Counted from the first letter of the stretch, positions 17,937-27,003 are shown. The stretch is DNA of 49,853 nucleotides from CBFHWY01 sp965659675 (GCA_965659675.1 CBFHWY010000009.1:1-49853); one strand, 5' to 3'. A program made the numbers and translations. Notes: generated from the sequence alone by a model not told the origin.

Positions 17937-18376
17937 GCACGAACTTAAATCCAATACGAATATTTCTAGCACTGGCTTTCGTTTTTATGGGTCTTGGCTT
18001 GAGTGCTCAGTGCAAGTATTTCACTCAAAGAAAGTGCCTGCCTCAATTGGAGCCATATCAGAATAACGGTCAGATCAATACCACCGTTTTGTTCGAGGGA
18101 GACTCTGCAGCCTTGAGAATGACTTTTTTTTCAGAACAGGAATATCGTCTGATGGTATGCTCACACAGTAGTTTGGGTGACAGCGTTTTCTTTAAGATCC
18201 GCGATATGGATGGGGAGTTACTCTACAATAGCAAAGGAAAACAGGACTCCTGGGACTTTAAAGTTAACTCAACACAGGACCTCAATGTCTCGGTGATCGT
18301 TCCAAGGCAGAAAGACAACATGACTGGCTTACCTCAGAGTGGCTGTGTGTCTGTGATACTGGGCTTCAAACCCTAG
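17933..18376 (+). CDS. Uncharacterised exported protein
   Basis: 147 aa. An N-terminal hydrophobic stretch (about residues 8-25, IRIFLALAFVFMGLGLSAQ) looks like a Sec signal cleaved after SAQ. The mature part begins CKYFTQRKC and has four Cys in all (CK, KC, VC, GC), which suggests disulfides outside the cytoplasm. The predicted fold is beta-rich and compact. No family recognised. It overlaps the lipoprotein gene by 4 bases and precedes dprA by 61 bases, a gap in which I see nothing specific. Confidence 0.75.
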   Translation: MSTNLNPIRIFLALAFVFMGLGLSAQCKYFTQRKCLPQLEPYQNNGQINTTVLFEGDSAALRMTFFSEQEYRLMVCSHSSLGDSVFFKIRDMDGELLYNSKGKQDSWDFKVNSTQDLNVSVIVPRQKDNMTGLPQSGCVSVILGFKP

Positions 18377-18437
18377 CGGAATAATTTCATACCCTTTCTA
18401 CTCCTTCTTTTTGCTTTCCTAGACCTTATTTTGGGAT

Positions 18438-19541
18438 GTGTCTGATGAAAGAATATACCAACTTGCGCTTACCCGGGTAAAAGGCCTGGGACCAATTCGC
18501 CAAAAAAAGCTAATAGAGCATTTTACAACAGCGAGCTCGGTATTTCAAGCCTCCGTCAAAGAACTATCAGAGCTTGAAGGCCTTGGTCAAATTGCAGCGC
18601 GAAAGATTAAAAAGTTCAGTGCTTTTGATGCGGTCGAGAAAGACTTGGTTGAAATTGATAAGCGTGGTATATCAACTCACTTCTACACAGATAAGAGCTA
18701 CCCCAATCGACTTCGCTTTTGTGATGATTCCCCTGTTTTACTCTACTCATCAGGAAACATAGATTTTAACCGGGAGAAGTTTGTGGCTATTGTAGGTACT
18801 AGGCGGGCAACGAATTACGGCAAACGCATGCTTGAGTCGATACTTGAAGGGCTTTCAAGTGCTGGCATAACGCTGGTGAGTGGGCTTGCCTACGGCATCG
18901 ATATTCACGCGCACATCAGTGCATTGAAATACGACATTCAGAATATTGCGGTGCTTGCCCATGGATTAGATAAGGTTTATCCTGATAGTCATGCCAGCGC
19001 ACTTAAAAAGATGGCCAAAAAGGGTGGTGCTGTAAGTGAATACACCCTGGGGGTAAAACCTGATCGAGAGAACTTTCCAGAGAGAAATAGGATCATTGCT
19101 GGCCTGGCAGATGCGACCATAGTCGTTGAGTCTAAACGGCAGGGAGGCGCCATGATCACAGCAGAGATCGCAGATGGATATCACCGCGATGTATTTGCCG
19201 TTCCAGGTAAGATCGAAGACCCACTTTCGGCGGGTTGCAACTACCTGATCAAAAGAAATAAAGCTCACCTGCTTGAGTCGGCCGAGGACTTGCTAAGGCT
19301 CATGAACTGGAAGGAATTCGAAAAGCGAAAAAAGTTGGGAGCACAAAAAAAGCTTTTTGTCCAGTTGAGTTCACGCGATGAACAGATCCTTTCTTTTTTG
19401 AAGGAAAAGGGAACCTGCCACAACGAAGAAATTGCGGGTCTGCTAGGTGTTAGTCCAAGTCAACTCGCCTTGCATATGTTAGAGCTGGAGATGAATGGAT
19501 TGGTTCGAAGCCACCCCGGGGGACTCTATTCCATTTGCTGA
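18438..19541 (+). CDS. dprA: DNA-processing protein DprA
   Basis: 367 aa. DprA binds incoming single-stranded DNA and loads RecA during transformation. An N-terminal helix-hairpin-helix/SAM-like region (residues 1-75, LTRVKGLGPIRQKKLIEHF; LEGLGQIAARKIKKF) precedes the extended Rossmann fold with VAIVGTRRATNYGKRM, LVSGLAYGIDIHAH and FPERNRIIAGLADATIVVES. A C-terminal winged helix (DprA_WH, about 310-367) follows. GTG start at 18438; the ATG two bases earlier is out of frame. Its 3' end overlaps the convergent O-antigen-ligase-like gene by 16 bases. Confidence 0.95.
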   Translation: MSDERIYQLALTRVKGLGPIRQKKLIEHFTTASSVFQASVKELSELEGLGQIAARKIKKFSAFDAVEKDLVEIDKRGISTHFYTDKSYPNRLRFCDDSPVLLYSSGNIDFNREKFVAIVGTRRATNYGKRMLESILEGLSSAGITLVSGLAYGIDIHAHISALKYDIQNIAVLAHGLDKVYPDSHASALKKMAKKGGAVSEYTLGVKPDRENFPERNRIIAGLADATIVVESKRQGGAMITAEIADGYHRDVFAVPGKIEDPLSAGCNYLIKRNKAHLLESAEDLLRLMNWKEFEKRKKLGAQKKLFVQLSSRDEQILSFLKEKGTCHNEEIAGLLGVSPSQLALHMLELEMNGLVRSHPGGLYSIC

Positions 19542-21091
19542 GTTTTAAGGCTGAAATCATTCAGCGCAAAAAGGCAATAAAAAAAGATGAGGTAAGAAAC
19601 CCCGACCTGAGTCTCCATGGTATCCTCTGGTATGAAAGATAGGCTTATACAGATCAGAAAAAGACTCATTAAAAAATTGCTTTTGTTGAGCCAAACTGGA
19701 AGGTAAAATGAAAAAATGAAAAACAGAAGCCCAAAAGCTCCAAAGGCGATCGCTATGCTCAAATATTGATTATGTGTGCGGTGGCGATATTTCTCAGAAA
19801 GTTCAGATTGATTGCGTTCATATTCTTCTTTAAAAGCTTCTTTGATATCACCCGTACCAATGCCAATGATAGGTGAACGCTTGAAGATCTCCCAACCCGT
19901 GGACCAAAAGACGGCTCTTTGGGCAATGGAATTGCCCTCTGGATTGTTTCCATTCTTTAAGTTCTCAATTTCCCAAAGTGTTTCATAAACGCGTCGTTTC
20001 AGACCCTGCTCTTCAATGAAGCGGTAATTTGTATGGCCCTGTTCGATCAATCGAATATCCTGATCACTGAGTTTTTGAAAATCCACAGAGTCTTTATGCA
20101 AGGCTTTTGAAGACATGTATCTCATGATTGTCGAATACATGGGCTGGCCTTTGGCGTCGCGCTCTTCAAAGCCAATATCACTTTTTCTTTCCCAACATCT
20201 CTTGAGCTCTTTCAGTGCAACATAGGACCAAATCAGGGTTCCGTTTTCGTGCAGGCTGCTCTCAATTTTGTGATAGTAGATCTCACCTCCAGGGCTTGTA
20301 TAAGGAAGTTCTTCTGGAGGCCCTAATTCTTCCACATCATTAAAATCCCTGACCTGTTGAACTAGCCAAATTCCTGGAATACTCAGCCCCAGAATCAATA
20401 TGCTGCTAAGGCTCACCTTAAGCCAAAGCCGCTTTGACCGTAACACAAAATAAAGGCTTAGGAATAGGGTAGCAGCCAATAGGATCACTATTCCAGTCAT
20501 TGATCCCATGATAAAAAGAGAGCTGATCAAGACCAGCAGTGCCACAGCATAAAGCCAATGAAACGACTCCTTGAATAAGTAGTAAAGACAAATAAAAGCG
20601 GCTGTGACGATCATCAGAGAGAGCCGTATATGAGACACAAAAAGAGAGGCTTCCCTGAGGTCTTCAAGCTCAAGGAACAAAGCTCGAAATGAGCCGATCA
20701 ATGCTGCAGCTGCGGCTGCCAGGATGAACAAATGGCTGAGCTTTTTTAGATGGGCTTTTTTTAATGGAAAGATCCATGAAGCAAAAACGCTGAAACTTAA
20801 GATCGGGAGCTTCACCCTGAGGTCCTTCATCGCGTAACTCATATTCTCGGGTTCAGTGTGTAATAAACCCAGTAGGTGAATCAGGTAAATACCAATCAAG
20901 GCAAGCACGATCTTATTAGCGATCAGTCTTCTCCATTTATCTATGAAGCGACCTTCAATGACCCAAATGATCAGCAATAAGAACTGTGAAACGCTAAGGC
21001 TAAACTTGGAAAATGGCAAACTAAGGGCAAAAAGCACAAGGCAGTAGAAGTACCATCTACTGTATTTGTCACTAACTGCTGGCAGACTCAA
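19526..21091 (-). CDS. O-antigen ligase family membrane protein (Wzy_C/WaaL-like)
   Basis: 521 aa with about ten to twelve hydrophobic segments. A long hydrophilic, presumably periplasmic loop lies at about residues 240-400, followed by the Wzy_C signature region RSPIIGIGTGD...RTHNQYLSIAIAFGAFG. The family covers O-antigen ligases, O-antigen polymerases and related glycan transferases, which cannot be told apart here. No glycan-synthesis genes are next to it. It starts with TTG three bases after the ctpA stop, so it appears to be the last gene of rnpA-ctpA-ligase. The C-terminus overlaps dprA by 16 bases. Confidence 0.8.
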   Translation of the reverse strand: MSLPAVSDKYSRWYFYCLVLFALSLPFSKFSLSVSQFLLLIIWVIEGRFIDKWRRLIANKIVLALIGIYLIHLLGLLHTEPENMSYAMKDLRVKLPILSFSVFASWIFPLKKAHLKKLSHLFILAAAAAALIGSFRALFLELEDLREASLFVSHIRLSLMIVTAAFICLYYLFKESFHWLYAVALLVLISSLFIMGSMTGIVILLAATLFLSLYFVLRSKRLWLKVSLSSILILGLSIPGIWLVQQVRDFNDVEELGPPEELPYTSPGGEIYYHKIESSLHENGTLIWSYVALKELKRCWERKSDIGFEERDAKGQPMYSTIMRYMSSKALHKDSVDFQKLSDQDIRLIEQGHTNYRFIEEQGLKRRVYETLWEIENLKNGNNPEGNSIAQRAVFWSTGWEIFKRSPIIGIGTGDIKEAFKEEYERNQSELSEKYRHRTHNQYLSIAIAFGAFGLLFFIFSFYLPVWLNKSNFLMSLFLICISLSFIPEDTMETQVGVSYLIFFYCLFALNDFSLKTQQME

Positions 21092-21094
21092 AGC

Positions 21095-22762
21095 TTAGTT
21101 TTTGATCGAAGTAGTATCGCTGCTTAAGATGCTGTAGTATTTATCGAGATTAGAAGCCAGATCAAGTACAGTATCGATCTCAGGGTCGTATTTCAGAGAG
21201 GATCGAACCCTTCCTTCCTGGTAATAATATCTGGAGATGATCTCATTCTCGATCAGCTCTTTGATCTCGGATTCAAATGTGCTAAGGTCTTCTTCCTTTG
21301 ACAAGAAGATCTTATCTTCTAATGTCTCGTAAACTTCCTCCACATCGTCAAAATACTTTTCTTCCTTGGTCGCTTCTTCAAGCTCCTCCAGCAATCGTTC
21401 GCTCTCCGTTTTATAAGCGTAGTCTTTTCCCTTTAGGAACCCTCTAAAATCTGAGTAGATTTCTTCACCTATGCTGAATTCAGGAACTGCATGAATCGAG
21501 TCAACGCTATTTCTGAAATTAGTTGCAAAGTCAAAAACATGACCTTTTGCCATCAAACTTTGAGATATGTTGGCGAACTTTCTTTGCTCAATCTTAATAT
21601 CAGGTGAAATCCCTCCAGCATCATAGATCACTCGCCCTTTCTTGGTCTTAAATTCAGCGGCAAGTGAGTCGGGTATCTCAGAGCCCTTTCCATTCACCTT
21701 GTTGGCATAGTCGATCTTCTGAATACAGCGGCCACTCGGAATGTAGTATTTGGCTACGGTAACCTTCAGCTTCGTGTTATAAGAGAGTGGGATGGTTTGC
21801 TGAACGAGTCCTTTACCAAATGATTTTTGGCCGATGATCACCGCTCTGTCGAGGTCTTGAAGTGCTCCAGCTACGATCTCAGAAGCTGAGGCAGAGGATC
21901 CGTCGATCAACACCATAACAGGTATTTTTTCATCGAGAGGCTCTTTTGTGGCCTTGTATTCTCGATCCCAGTTGCTCATTTTTCCTTTGGTCGAAACCAC
22001 TACCTGTCCCTTAGGGATGAACAAATTGACGATCTCAACGGCCTGTTGCAGAAGCCCTCCTCCATTTCCTCTGAGGTCGAAGACAAGAACTTCCATGCCA
22101 TCGTCCTTGAGTTTCTTAAAAGCCTTCTTTACTTCACTTGCAGCAGTTTGTGTGAAGCTGTTCAATGCAATGTAGCCTGTTTTTTCATCTAACATGCCCG
22201 CATATGGCACATCACCCAGCTTTATGTCTTCTCTCACCAGCTCTTTTTCGAAGACCTCATCCTGACGTTTTACCTTGAGCTTTACGGCAGAATTAGCTTG
22301 CCCTTTGAGTAGCTTACTCAATTCACTGGTCGACTTTCCTTCCGCATTTTCTCCGTCCACTTCGAGGATGATATCCCCAGCTCTCAATCCAGATTTTTGT
22401 GCCGGAAACCCTTCATAGGGCTCAGCGATGATCACATGCTCTTCTTTCTTTCTGATGAGTGAACCAATGCCACCATACTTTCCAGTGGTGAGGAAGCGGT
22501 AGTCTTCAATTTCTTCTTCCGGATAATATACGGTGTAAGGATCCAGGGATTTAAGCATTGCATCAATCCCACGCTTCATCAATTTTCCTGGCTCGGTCTC
22601 ATCGACGTAATAAATGTTGAGTTCCTGGAAAAGATGAGCAAAGACCTCAAGATTCTTTGATAGTTCGAAATAGGAGTCTTTCGCAGATATTCCAAAGAAG
22701 CCAATTAGCGCAATGAGAATGGCTGCTATGGAGCCTAAGATGGATCTTTTGAGTTTTGTCAT
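21095..22762 (-). CDS. ctpA: S41-family C-terminal processing protease
   Basis: 555 aa. A hydrophobic N-terminus (residues 8-25) would anchor or export it to the periplasm. A PDZ domain (about 90-165, GGIGSLIRKKE...GLRAGDIILEVDG) precedes the S41 core. Catalytic Ser292 lies in GSSASASEI and Lys317 in GQKSFGKGLVQ, spaced 25 residues apart as in known CtpA enzymes. FDLRGNGGGLLQQAV is also typical. The C-terminal 200 residues are helical and acidic. It probably trims or degrades periplasmic proteins. Overlaps rnpA by 4 bases (ATGA) and is followed after 3 bases by the ligase-like gene. Confidence 0.93.
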   Translation of the reverse strand: MTKLKRSILGSIAAILIALIGFFGISAKDSYFELSKNLEVFAHLFQELNIYYVDETEPGKLMKRGIDAMLKSLDPYTVYYPEEEIEDYRFLTTGKYGGIGSLIRKKEEHVIIAEPYEGFPAQKSGLRAGDIILEVDGENAEGKSTSELSKLLKGQANSAVKLKVKRQDEVFEKELVREDIKLGDVPYAGMLDEKTGYIALNSFTQTAASEVKKAFKKLKDDGMEVLVFDLRGNGGGLLQQAVEIVNLFIPKGQVVVSTKGKMSNWDREYKATKEPLDEKIPVMVLIDGSSASASEIVAGALQDLDRAVIIGQKSFGKGLVQQTIPLSYNTKLKVTVAKYYIPSGRCIQKIDYANKVNGKGSEIPDSLAAEFKTKKGRVIYDAGGISPDIKIEQRKFANISQSLMAKGHVFDFATNFRNSVDSIHAVPEFSIGEEIYSDFRGFLKGKDYAYKTESERLLEELEEATKEEKYFDDVEEVYETLEDKIFLSKEEDLSTFESEIKELIENEIISRYYYQEGRVRSSLKYDPEIDTVLDLASNLDKYYSILSSDTTSIKN

Positions 22763-23136
22763 GAATGATTTTCGGTGCTTATGCTATCAGATAAACGTTG
22801 TAAAAGTAGGATTATTTTCTCCTGTACTTCACTGAAACTCGGCACTTCTGAACTTTGAACAATGAACATCAACAATAGTTGCCCTTCGAATTTACCGATC
22901 AGACTCTTATTGTTGCGGTAGGCTTCTCGCAAGGCTCTTTTCACCCTGTTTCGGCTAACGGCCTTTTTAAAGTGGCGCTTTGGGGCAGAAAAAGCTACTT
23001 TCAGCTCTGTATCTTTTTGTGGATTTAAGACCCAGGCAAGTTTTATCGGTTTAGCTTTTAAAGAATTTGCTCCAGAGAAAAGTTGTTTGACCTCATCTCT
23101 ACTTTTGATGCGTTCTTCTTTTCCGAGGCTATTCAT
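22759..23136 (-). CDS. rnpA: Ribonuclease P protein component
   Basis: 125 aa. The basic protein binds the RNase P RNA and helps process pre-tRNA 5' ends. The start SLGKEERIKSRDEVKQLFSG matches family openings, and FKKAVSRNRVKRALREAYR is the RNR signature. The start at 23136 is preferred over an in-frame upstream one (23193) because the intrinsic terminator of hemD lies between them and the extra residues lack homology. Coupled to ctpA by a 4-base overlap. The usual rpmH neighbour is absent. Confidence 0.95.
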   Translation of the reverse strand: MNSLGKEERIKSRDEVKQLFSGANSLKAKPIKLAWVLNPQKDTELKVAFSAPKRHFKKAVSRNRVKRALREAYRNNKSLIGKFEGQLLLMFIVQSSEVPSFSEVQEKIILLLQRLSDSISTENHS

Positions 23137-23140
23137 TCGT

Positions 23141-23185
23141 CGAAAGATAAAAAGAAAGCCTCTCGGATTGGGTCCGAAAGGCTTT
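23141..23185 (-). terminator. Intrinsic terminator after hemD
   Basis: On the minus strand, AAAGCCTTTCGGA (23185-23173) pairs over 13 positions with TCCGAGAGGCTTT (23167-23155), with one T-G wobble, a 5-base loop and a downstream T-rich tract. It begins about 21 bases past the hemD stop and ends just before rnpA, separating the yceI-DUF4271-hemD and rnpA-ctpA units. Confidence 0.85.
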
Positions 23186-23206
23186 GCTTCCACGTTCTTG
23201 AACTAA

Positions 23207-23980
23207 CTATCTTTTATTTGCTTCCTTAATGTAGTTCTCCAATGCCATAGTCATGGATGGAGCTTTAGGTTGCGGGGCTTTGATGTCTACCTTCAAACCC
23301 CTATCCTCTACTTCTTTGATCGTGGTAGGGCCAAAAGCAGCGATCCTGGTCTCATTCTGTTTGAAGTCAGGAAAGTTTTGGAATAGCGATTTTATGCCTG
23401 ATGGGCTGAAGAATACCAACACATCATAGGTGACATCATCAAGATCTGAAAGGTCGCTACACACCGTGCGGTAAAATATACCTCTGGTATAATCGATCTT
23501 GCTTTCCTCTAATCCTTTTGGAATTTCCGGCTTCAAAATGTCTGAGCTCGGAAGGAGGAACTTTTCATTCTTGTGCTTTTTGATCAGTGGAAGCAGATCG
23601 TTGAACCTAAGCTTTCCAAAAAAGATCTTGCGCTTTCTATACACCACATACTTCTGCATGTAGTAAGCGATAGCTTCTGACATACAGAAATACTTCATAG
23701 AGTCAGGCACAGTGACACGCATCTCTTCACACATTCTGAAGTAATGATCAACTGCATTGCGGCTGGTGAAGATCACTGCAGTGTGATCAAGAATATTCAC
23801 TTTCGTTTTTCTGAACTCCTGAGCGTCTACTCCTTCAACGTGAATGAAAGCCCTAAAGTCGATCTTGAGCTTGTAATTGTTAGCCAGATCGGAGTATGGG
23901 TGCTTGTCGCTCTCTGGCTTTGGCTGTGAGACTAAAATGCTTTTTACCTTTTTGAGCGTGGTGACATTTTCCTGGGCCAT
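23207..23980 (-). CDS. hemD: Uroporphyrinogen-III synthase
   Basis: 257 aa. It closes and inverts ring D of hydroxymethylbilane in haem/corrin synthesis. Two Rossmann-like halves are joined by two linkers. Recognisable stretches are AVIFTSRNAVDHYFRMCEE (about residues 68-86) and VLVFFSPSGIKSLFQNFPDF ... RIAAFGPTTIKEVEDRGL near the end, the place of the conserved Tyr/Thr substrate contacts. HemD is poorly conserved, so the family call rests on these and on context: a DUF4271 gene just upstream is its common partner in Bacteroidota. Cobalamin and haem both depend on this step. Confidence 0.88.
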   Translation of the reverse strand: MAQENVTTLKKVKSILVSQPKPESDKHPYSDLANNYKLKIDFRAFIHVEGVDAQEFRKTKVNILDHTAVIFTSRNAVDHYFRMCEEMRVTVPDSMKYFCMSEAIAYYMQKYVVYRKRKIFFGKLRFNDLLPLIKKHKNEKFLLPSSDILKPEIPKGLEESKIDYTRGIFYRTVCSDLSDLDDVTYDVLVFFSPSGIKSLFQNFPDFKQNETRIAAFGPTTIKEVEDRGLKVDIKAPQPKAPSMTMALENYIKEANKR

Positions 23981-23999
23981 AGAATTAATCTATTGATAT

Positions 24000-24665
24000 T
24001 TAAATACTTGTGAAATATTTACCGAGTACAAGTACAGGGCTTATTTCGAGCGTGCAAATGTATAAAATAAAGTAGTGCACAGGATAATTACCCTCATTCA
24101 GATATGCTGGAAGAGATTTAACAAGTCGGTATATGAACATGAGACCAATCGCTCCCAGGGCGATATAAGCCACGGTATGACTGGGTAAGGCTGAATAGGC
24201 CATCACTAGATTCACCGCACAGAAAGAGAGACCCAATCCGGCTCTGTTGAGCATGAGGTTGAGCACATGCATCGATGTTTGATGTTCCGTACGATATACC
24301 GTGGCGGTAAACCAGTAAAAAAACAATTTGATAACATCGAAGAAGAAGAGTAGGACCAGTAAGACCAAAAATGAGCGAATGCCGTCGTTCAGGAATTCGT
24401 TCAACCCAAAACTGAGATTGAGTAAATAAATGAAAATGGACATATTGATCAGGTAGTTCAGGTAAAGAACAACCATGCTCAAATTCAGAAAGGGATTCTC
24501 CTCTCTGGTGATCTGACTGATATAACGATTGGAGATGAATGCCGTGGCAAACTCCTGAAGCCGCTTAGGAAAGCTAACCCGAATCCAGGCAAGGCCTCCC
24601 AAAGAAAGAATGATCAGGATCAAGATCCAGTCAAAACTCTCTCGATTGAGGATCTCAGCTTCCAA
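24000..24665 (-). CDS. DUF4271 integral membrane protein
   Basis: 221 aa with five or six hydrophobic segments. The pattern SFPKRLQEFATAFISNRYISQITREENPF followed by membrane spans, and a C-terminal YFILYICTLEISPVLVLGKY, match DUF4271, a Bacteroidota family usually located beside hemD. No biochemical role is known. TTG start at 24665, 8 bases after the yceI stop; no ATG fits. It precedes hemD by 19 bases. Confidence 0.82.
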   Translation of the reverse strand: MEAEILNRESFDWILILIILSLGGLAWIRVSFPKRLQEFATAFISNRYISQITREENPFLNLSMVVLYLNYLINMSIFIYLLNLSFGLNEFLNDGIRSFLVLLVLLFFFDVIKLFFYWFTATVYRTEHQTSMHVLNLMLNRAGLGLSFCAVNLVMAYSALPSHTVAYIALGAIGLMFIYRLVKSLPAYLNEGNYPVHYFILYICTLEISPVLVLGKYFTSI

Positions 24666-24673
24666 TCAGCACC

Positions 24674-25264
24674 TTACTTTTTTGGCTCATAATTAAAGGT
24701 GCAGGTAACCTCTACTACTTCAGCAATTTTCTCAAAAACCATTTTTGGGATCTCGATATCGTGATCTTCAAGCTTCACTGGAAAAACGGATTCTAGCGTG
24801 ATCTCATTTTTCTTGACACTCAGTTTACCTTTTAGGGTTCTGGAGCGCTCTACCCCGTGAATAGTGAATGCGCCGGTGGCCGAAACATCATAAACCCCGG
24901 TTTTACTGAGGTCAGGCATCTCATCAAATTTTCCTTTAAAGCTGGCATTCTTATAAGTGTCGCTCTCCATGTAGTTTTCGTTGAAGTGTTCCTGCATGAG
25001 GGCCTTCTCGAACTCAAACATCTTTATCGGGATCACCACAGCAATCTCTCCGGTTTCCGTGTTGATGATGGAAGCAGCACTTTCATTGATGGCCTCTATG
25101 TTCTCAAGTGGTGCTTCTGAAAAGAATCTAACCTTGGTGGCCGTGTTCTTATAGAACTTTTGAGCATTGACCTGAAGTGAGCCAAAAAGCATTAAAAAAA
25201 TTAAACCTGAAGCAGCAACGAACTTTGTAGCTAGCTTATTTGTTTTTTTGTCTGAATATTTCAT
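24674..25264 (-). CDS. YceI-family periplasmic lipid-binding-like protein
   Basis: 196 aa. A long basic N-terminus plus hydrophobic stretch and VNAQ cleavage site (about residue 35) suggest export. The mature domain has the YceI beta-barrel pattern: FFSEAPLENIEAIN, IPIKMFEFEKALMQEHFNENYMES, YKNASFKGK, GAFTIHGVERSRTLKGKL and a terminal VEVTCTFNY. YceI proteins bind isoprenoid-like lipids in a barrel; the ligand here is unknown. First gene of the yceI-DUF4271-hemD run. Divergent from the acyl-CoA dehydrogenase, with only 32 bases between them. Confidence 0.9.
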   Translation of the reverse strand: MKYSDKKTNKLATKFVAASGLIFLMLFGSLQVNAQKFYKNTATKVRFFSEAPLENIEAINESAASIINTETGEIAVVIPIKMFEFEKALMQEHFNENYMESDTYKNASFKGKFDEMPDLSKTGVYDVSATGAFTIHGVERSRTLKGKLSVKKNEITLESVFPVKLEDHDIEIPKMVFEKIAEVVEVTCTFNYEPKK

Positions 25265-25296
25265 GATTCCTTTGTGAATTCAAATATCTACAAAAT

Positions 25297-26469
25297 ATGG
25301 ACCGTTTCGAGCATCACGATTATTATTTACTAGACGAACTCTTAAGCGAAGAGCATAAACTCATCAGAGATTCTGCCAGAAGCTGGTTAAAAAAGGAGGT
25401 TTCCCCAATCATTGAGGAATGCTATGAGAAGGCTGAATTTCCAGATCAGATCTTACCAGGTTTGGCGTCAATAGGTGCTTTCGGTCCATATATCCCCGAA
25501 GAATACGGAGGTGCAGGCCTTGATCAGATCGCTTACGGGGTGATCATGCAGGAGTTGGAACGAGTAGATAGCGGTGTTCGCTCCACTTCATCAGTTCAGA
25601 GCTCATTGGTGATGTATCCGATCTGGAAATATGGAACCGAAGAGCAGCGAAAGAAGTTTTTGCCAAAACTCGCCTCAGGAGAAATGATGGGCTGCTTCGG
25701 ACTTACCGAACCCGATCATGGCTCAAATCCTGGTGGGATGGTCACAAATTATAAGGATATGGGGGATCACTATTTGCTGAATGGAGCTAAGATGTGGATC
25801 TCAAATGCCCCATTTGCCGATGTAGCGGTGGTGTGGGCCAAGAATGAAGAAGGAAGGATTCACGGACTGTTGGTAGAACGCGGTATGGAGGGTTTTTCTA
25901 CCCCCGAAACTCACGGTAAGTGGTCACTTCGAGCTTCGGCAACAGGTGAATTGGTCTTCGACAATGTGAAGGTTCCCAAAGAAAACCTTCTACCCAACAA
26001 AACAGGTCTTGGCGCTCCTCTAGGTTGCCTTGACTCTGCCCGATACGGAATAGCATGGGGAGCTATTGGTGCAGCTCTTGATTGTTATGATACCGCGCTG
26101 CGATACGCTAAAGAAAGGACCCAATTCGATAGGCCAATTGCGGGTTTTCAACTGCAACAAAAAAAGCTCGCAGAAATGATCACCGAGATCACAAAGGCGC
26201 AGCTACTCACCTGGAGACTGGGAGTTTTGAGAGAAGAGGGAAGAGCAACAACCGGCCAGATCTCAATGGCGAAAAGAAACAATGTGGACATGGCCATCAA
26301 AATTGCCCGTGAATCAAGGCAGATCCTTGGTGGGATGGGAATCACAAATGAGTATTCTATTATGCGACATATGATGAATCTTGAGTCTGTGATCACCTAT
26401 GAAGGAACTCATGATATCCATTTGTTGATCACTGGAAAGGATATTACCGGGATTCAGGCATTTGTATGA
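25297..26469 (+). CDS. Acyl-CoA dehydrogenase, glutaryl-CoA dehydrogenase type
   Basis: 390 aa. The all-helical N-terminal domain, beta domain (CFGLTEPDHGSNPGGM, MWISNAPFADVAVVWA) and C-terminal helical domain of the FAD acyl-CoA dehydrogenases are all present. Features closest to glutaryl-CoA dehydrogenase are SVQSSLVMYPI, WSLRASATGELVFDNV, RERTQFDRPI-like RTQFDRPIAGFQ, and the base Glu369 in TYEGTHDIH. It would oxidise and decarboxylate glutaryl-CoA in lysine/tryptophan breakdown, passing electrons to ETF. Other short-chain acyl-CoA specificity cannot be excluded. A lipoprotein gene overlaps its 3' end by 4 bases. Confidence 0.87.
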   Translation: MDRFEHHDYYLLDELLSEEHKLIRDSARSWLKKEVSPIIEECYEKAEFPDQILPGLASIGAFGPYIPEEYGGAGLDQIAYGVIMQELERVDSGVRSTSSVQSSLVMYPIWKYGTEEQRKKFLPKLASGEMMGCFGLTEPDHGSNPGGMVTNYKDMGDHYLLNGAKMWISNAPFADVAVVWAKNEEGRIHGLLVERGMEGFSTPETHGKWSLRASATGELVFDNVKVPKENLLPNKTGLGAPLGCLDSARYGIAWGAIGAALDCYDTALRYAKERTQFDRPIAGFQLQQKKLAEMITEITKAQLLTWRLGVLREEGRATTGQISMAKRNNVDMAIKIARESRQILGGMGITNEYSIMRHMMNLESVITYEGTHDIHLLITGKDITGIQAFV

Positions 26470-27002
26470 AAAGCCTGATACCACTGCTTGGAATCCTTCT
26501 TTTTTCAGCTACTGGCTGCGAGAATGAAAAAAAAGGAGAAGAACCCAAACCCTATGACTTCTTCTTTTCTTTTGAAAAGGAAGCTGAAAGATTGGACAAG
26601 GCCGAAATATCGCTGACCAAATACCTATATGATACTGGTAAAAAAGATACATTGACCTTAACTTCGCCTAAGTGGGAAGAGGAGCTCGAGTTCTTCATTG
26701 ATGCAGATATCAACGACCCTCGCCTTAAGGTAGACTATGAACTCAGTGAGTTTAAACAAGGCGATTCTCTGGTCTACAGTTTAAAGCCCAACAAGGAGGC
26801 TGAGATCTATCTTTATAAGCATTACTATCTGAAAGAAGAGCTGGTCAAAGTCAAAATTCTTCAAAGAAGATCTGATAACCTGCGTTCCAGTCATTATGCA
26901 ATGAGCTATTATCCCAGTCAGGGGTACTCGATCAACTTAGGGATCACAGTACCCTATATGATCGAAAAAGACTTAAAGTTGAAAGCTGTTTTCCAGAACT
27001 AG
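26466..27002 (+). CDS. Uncharacterised lipoprotein
   Basis: 178 aa. MKSLIPLLGILLFSATGC is a lipoprotein signal with lipobox ATGC. The mature protein has a charged linker (ENEKKGEEPKPY) and a beta-rich domain with many Tyr and Lys. No family is recognised. Its ATG overlaps the acyl-CoA dehydrogenase stop (ATGA), so they are co-translated, though a functional link is not obvious. It ends one base before the convergent ferritin gene; I see no terminator. Confidence 0.75.
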   Translation: MKSLIPLLGILLFSATGCENEKKGEEPKPYDFFFSFEKEAERLDKAEISLTKYLYDTGKKDTLTLTSPKWEEELEFFIDADINDPRLKVDYELSEFKQGDSLVYSLKPNKEAEIYLYKHYYLKEELVKVKILQRRSDNLRSSHYAMSYYPSQGYSINLGITVPYMIEKDLKLKAVFQN

Positions 27003-27003
27003 A

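Noticed and set aside
23137..23193. Longer rnpA with an N-terminal extension
   Set aside because: The added part would be translated through the hemD terminator and has no homology to RnpA.
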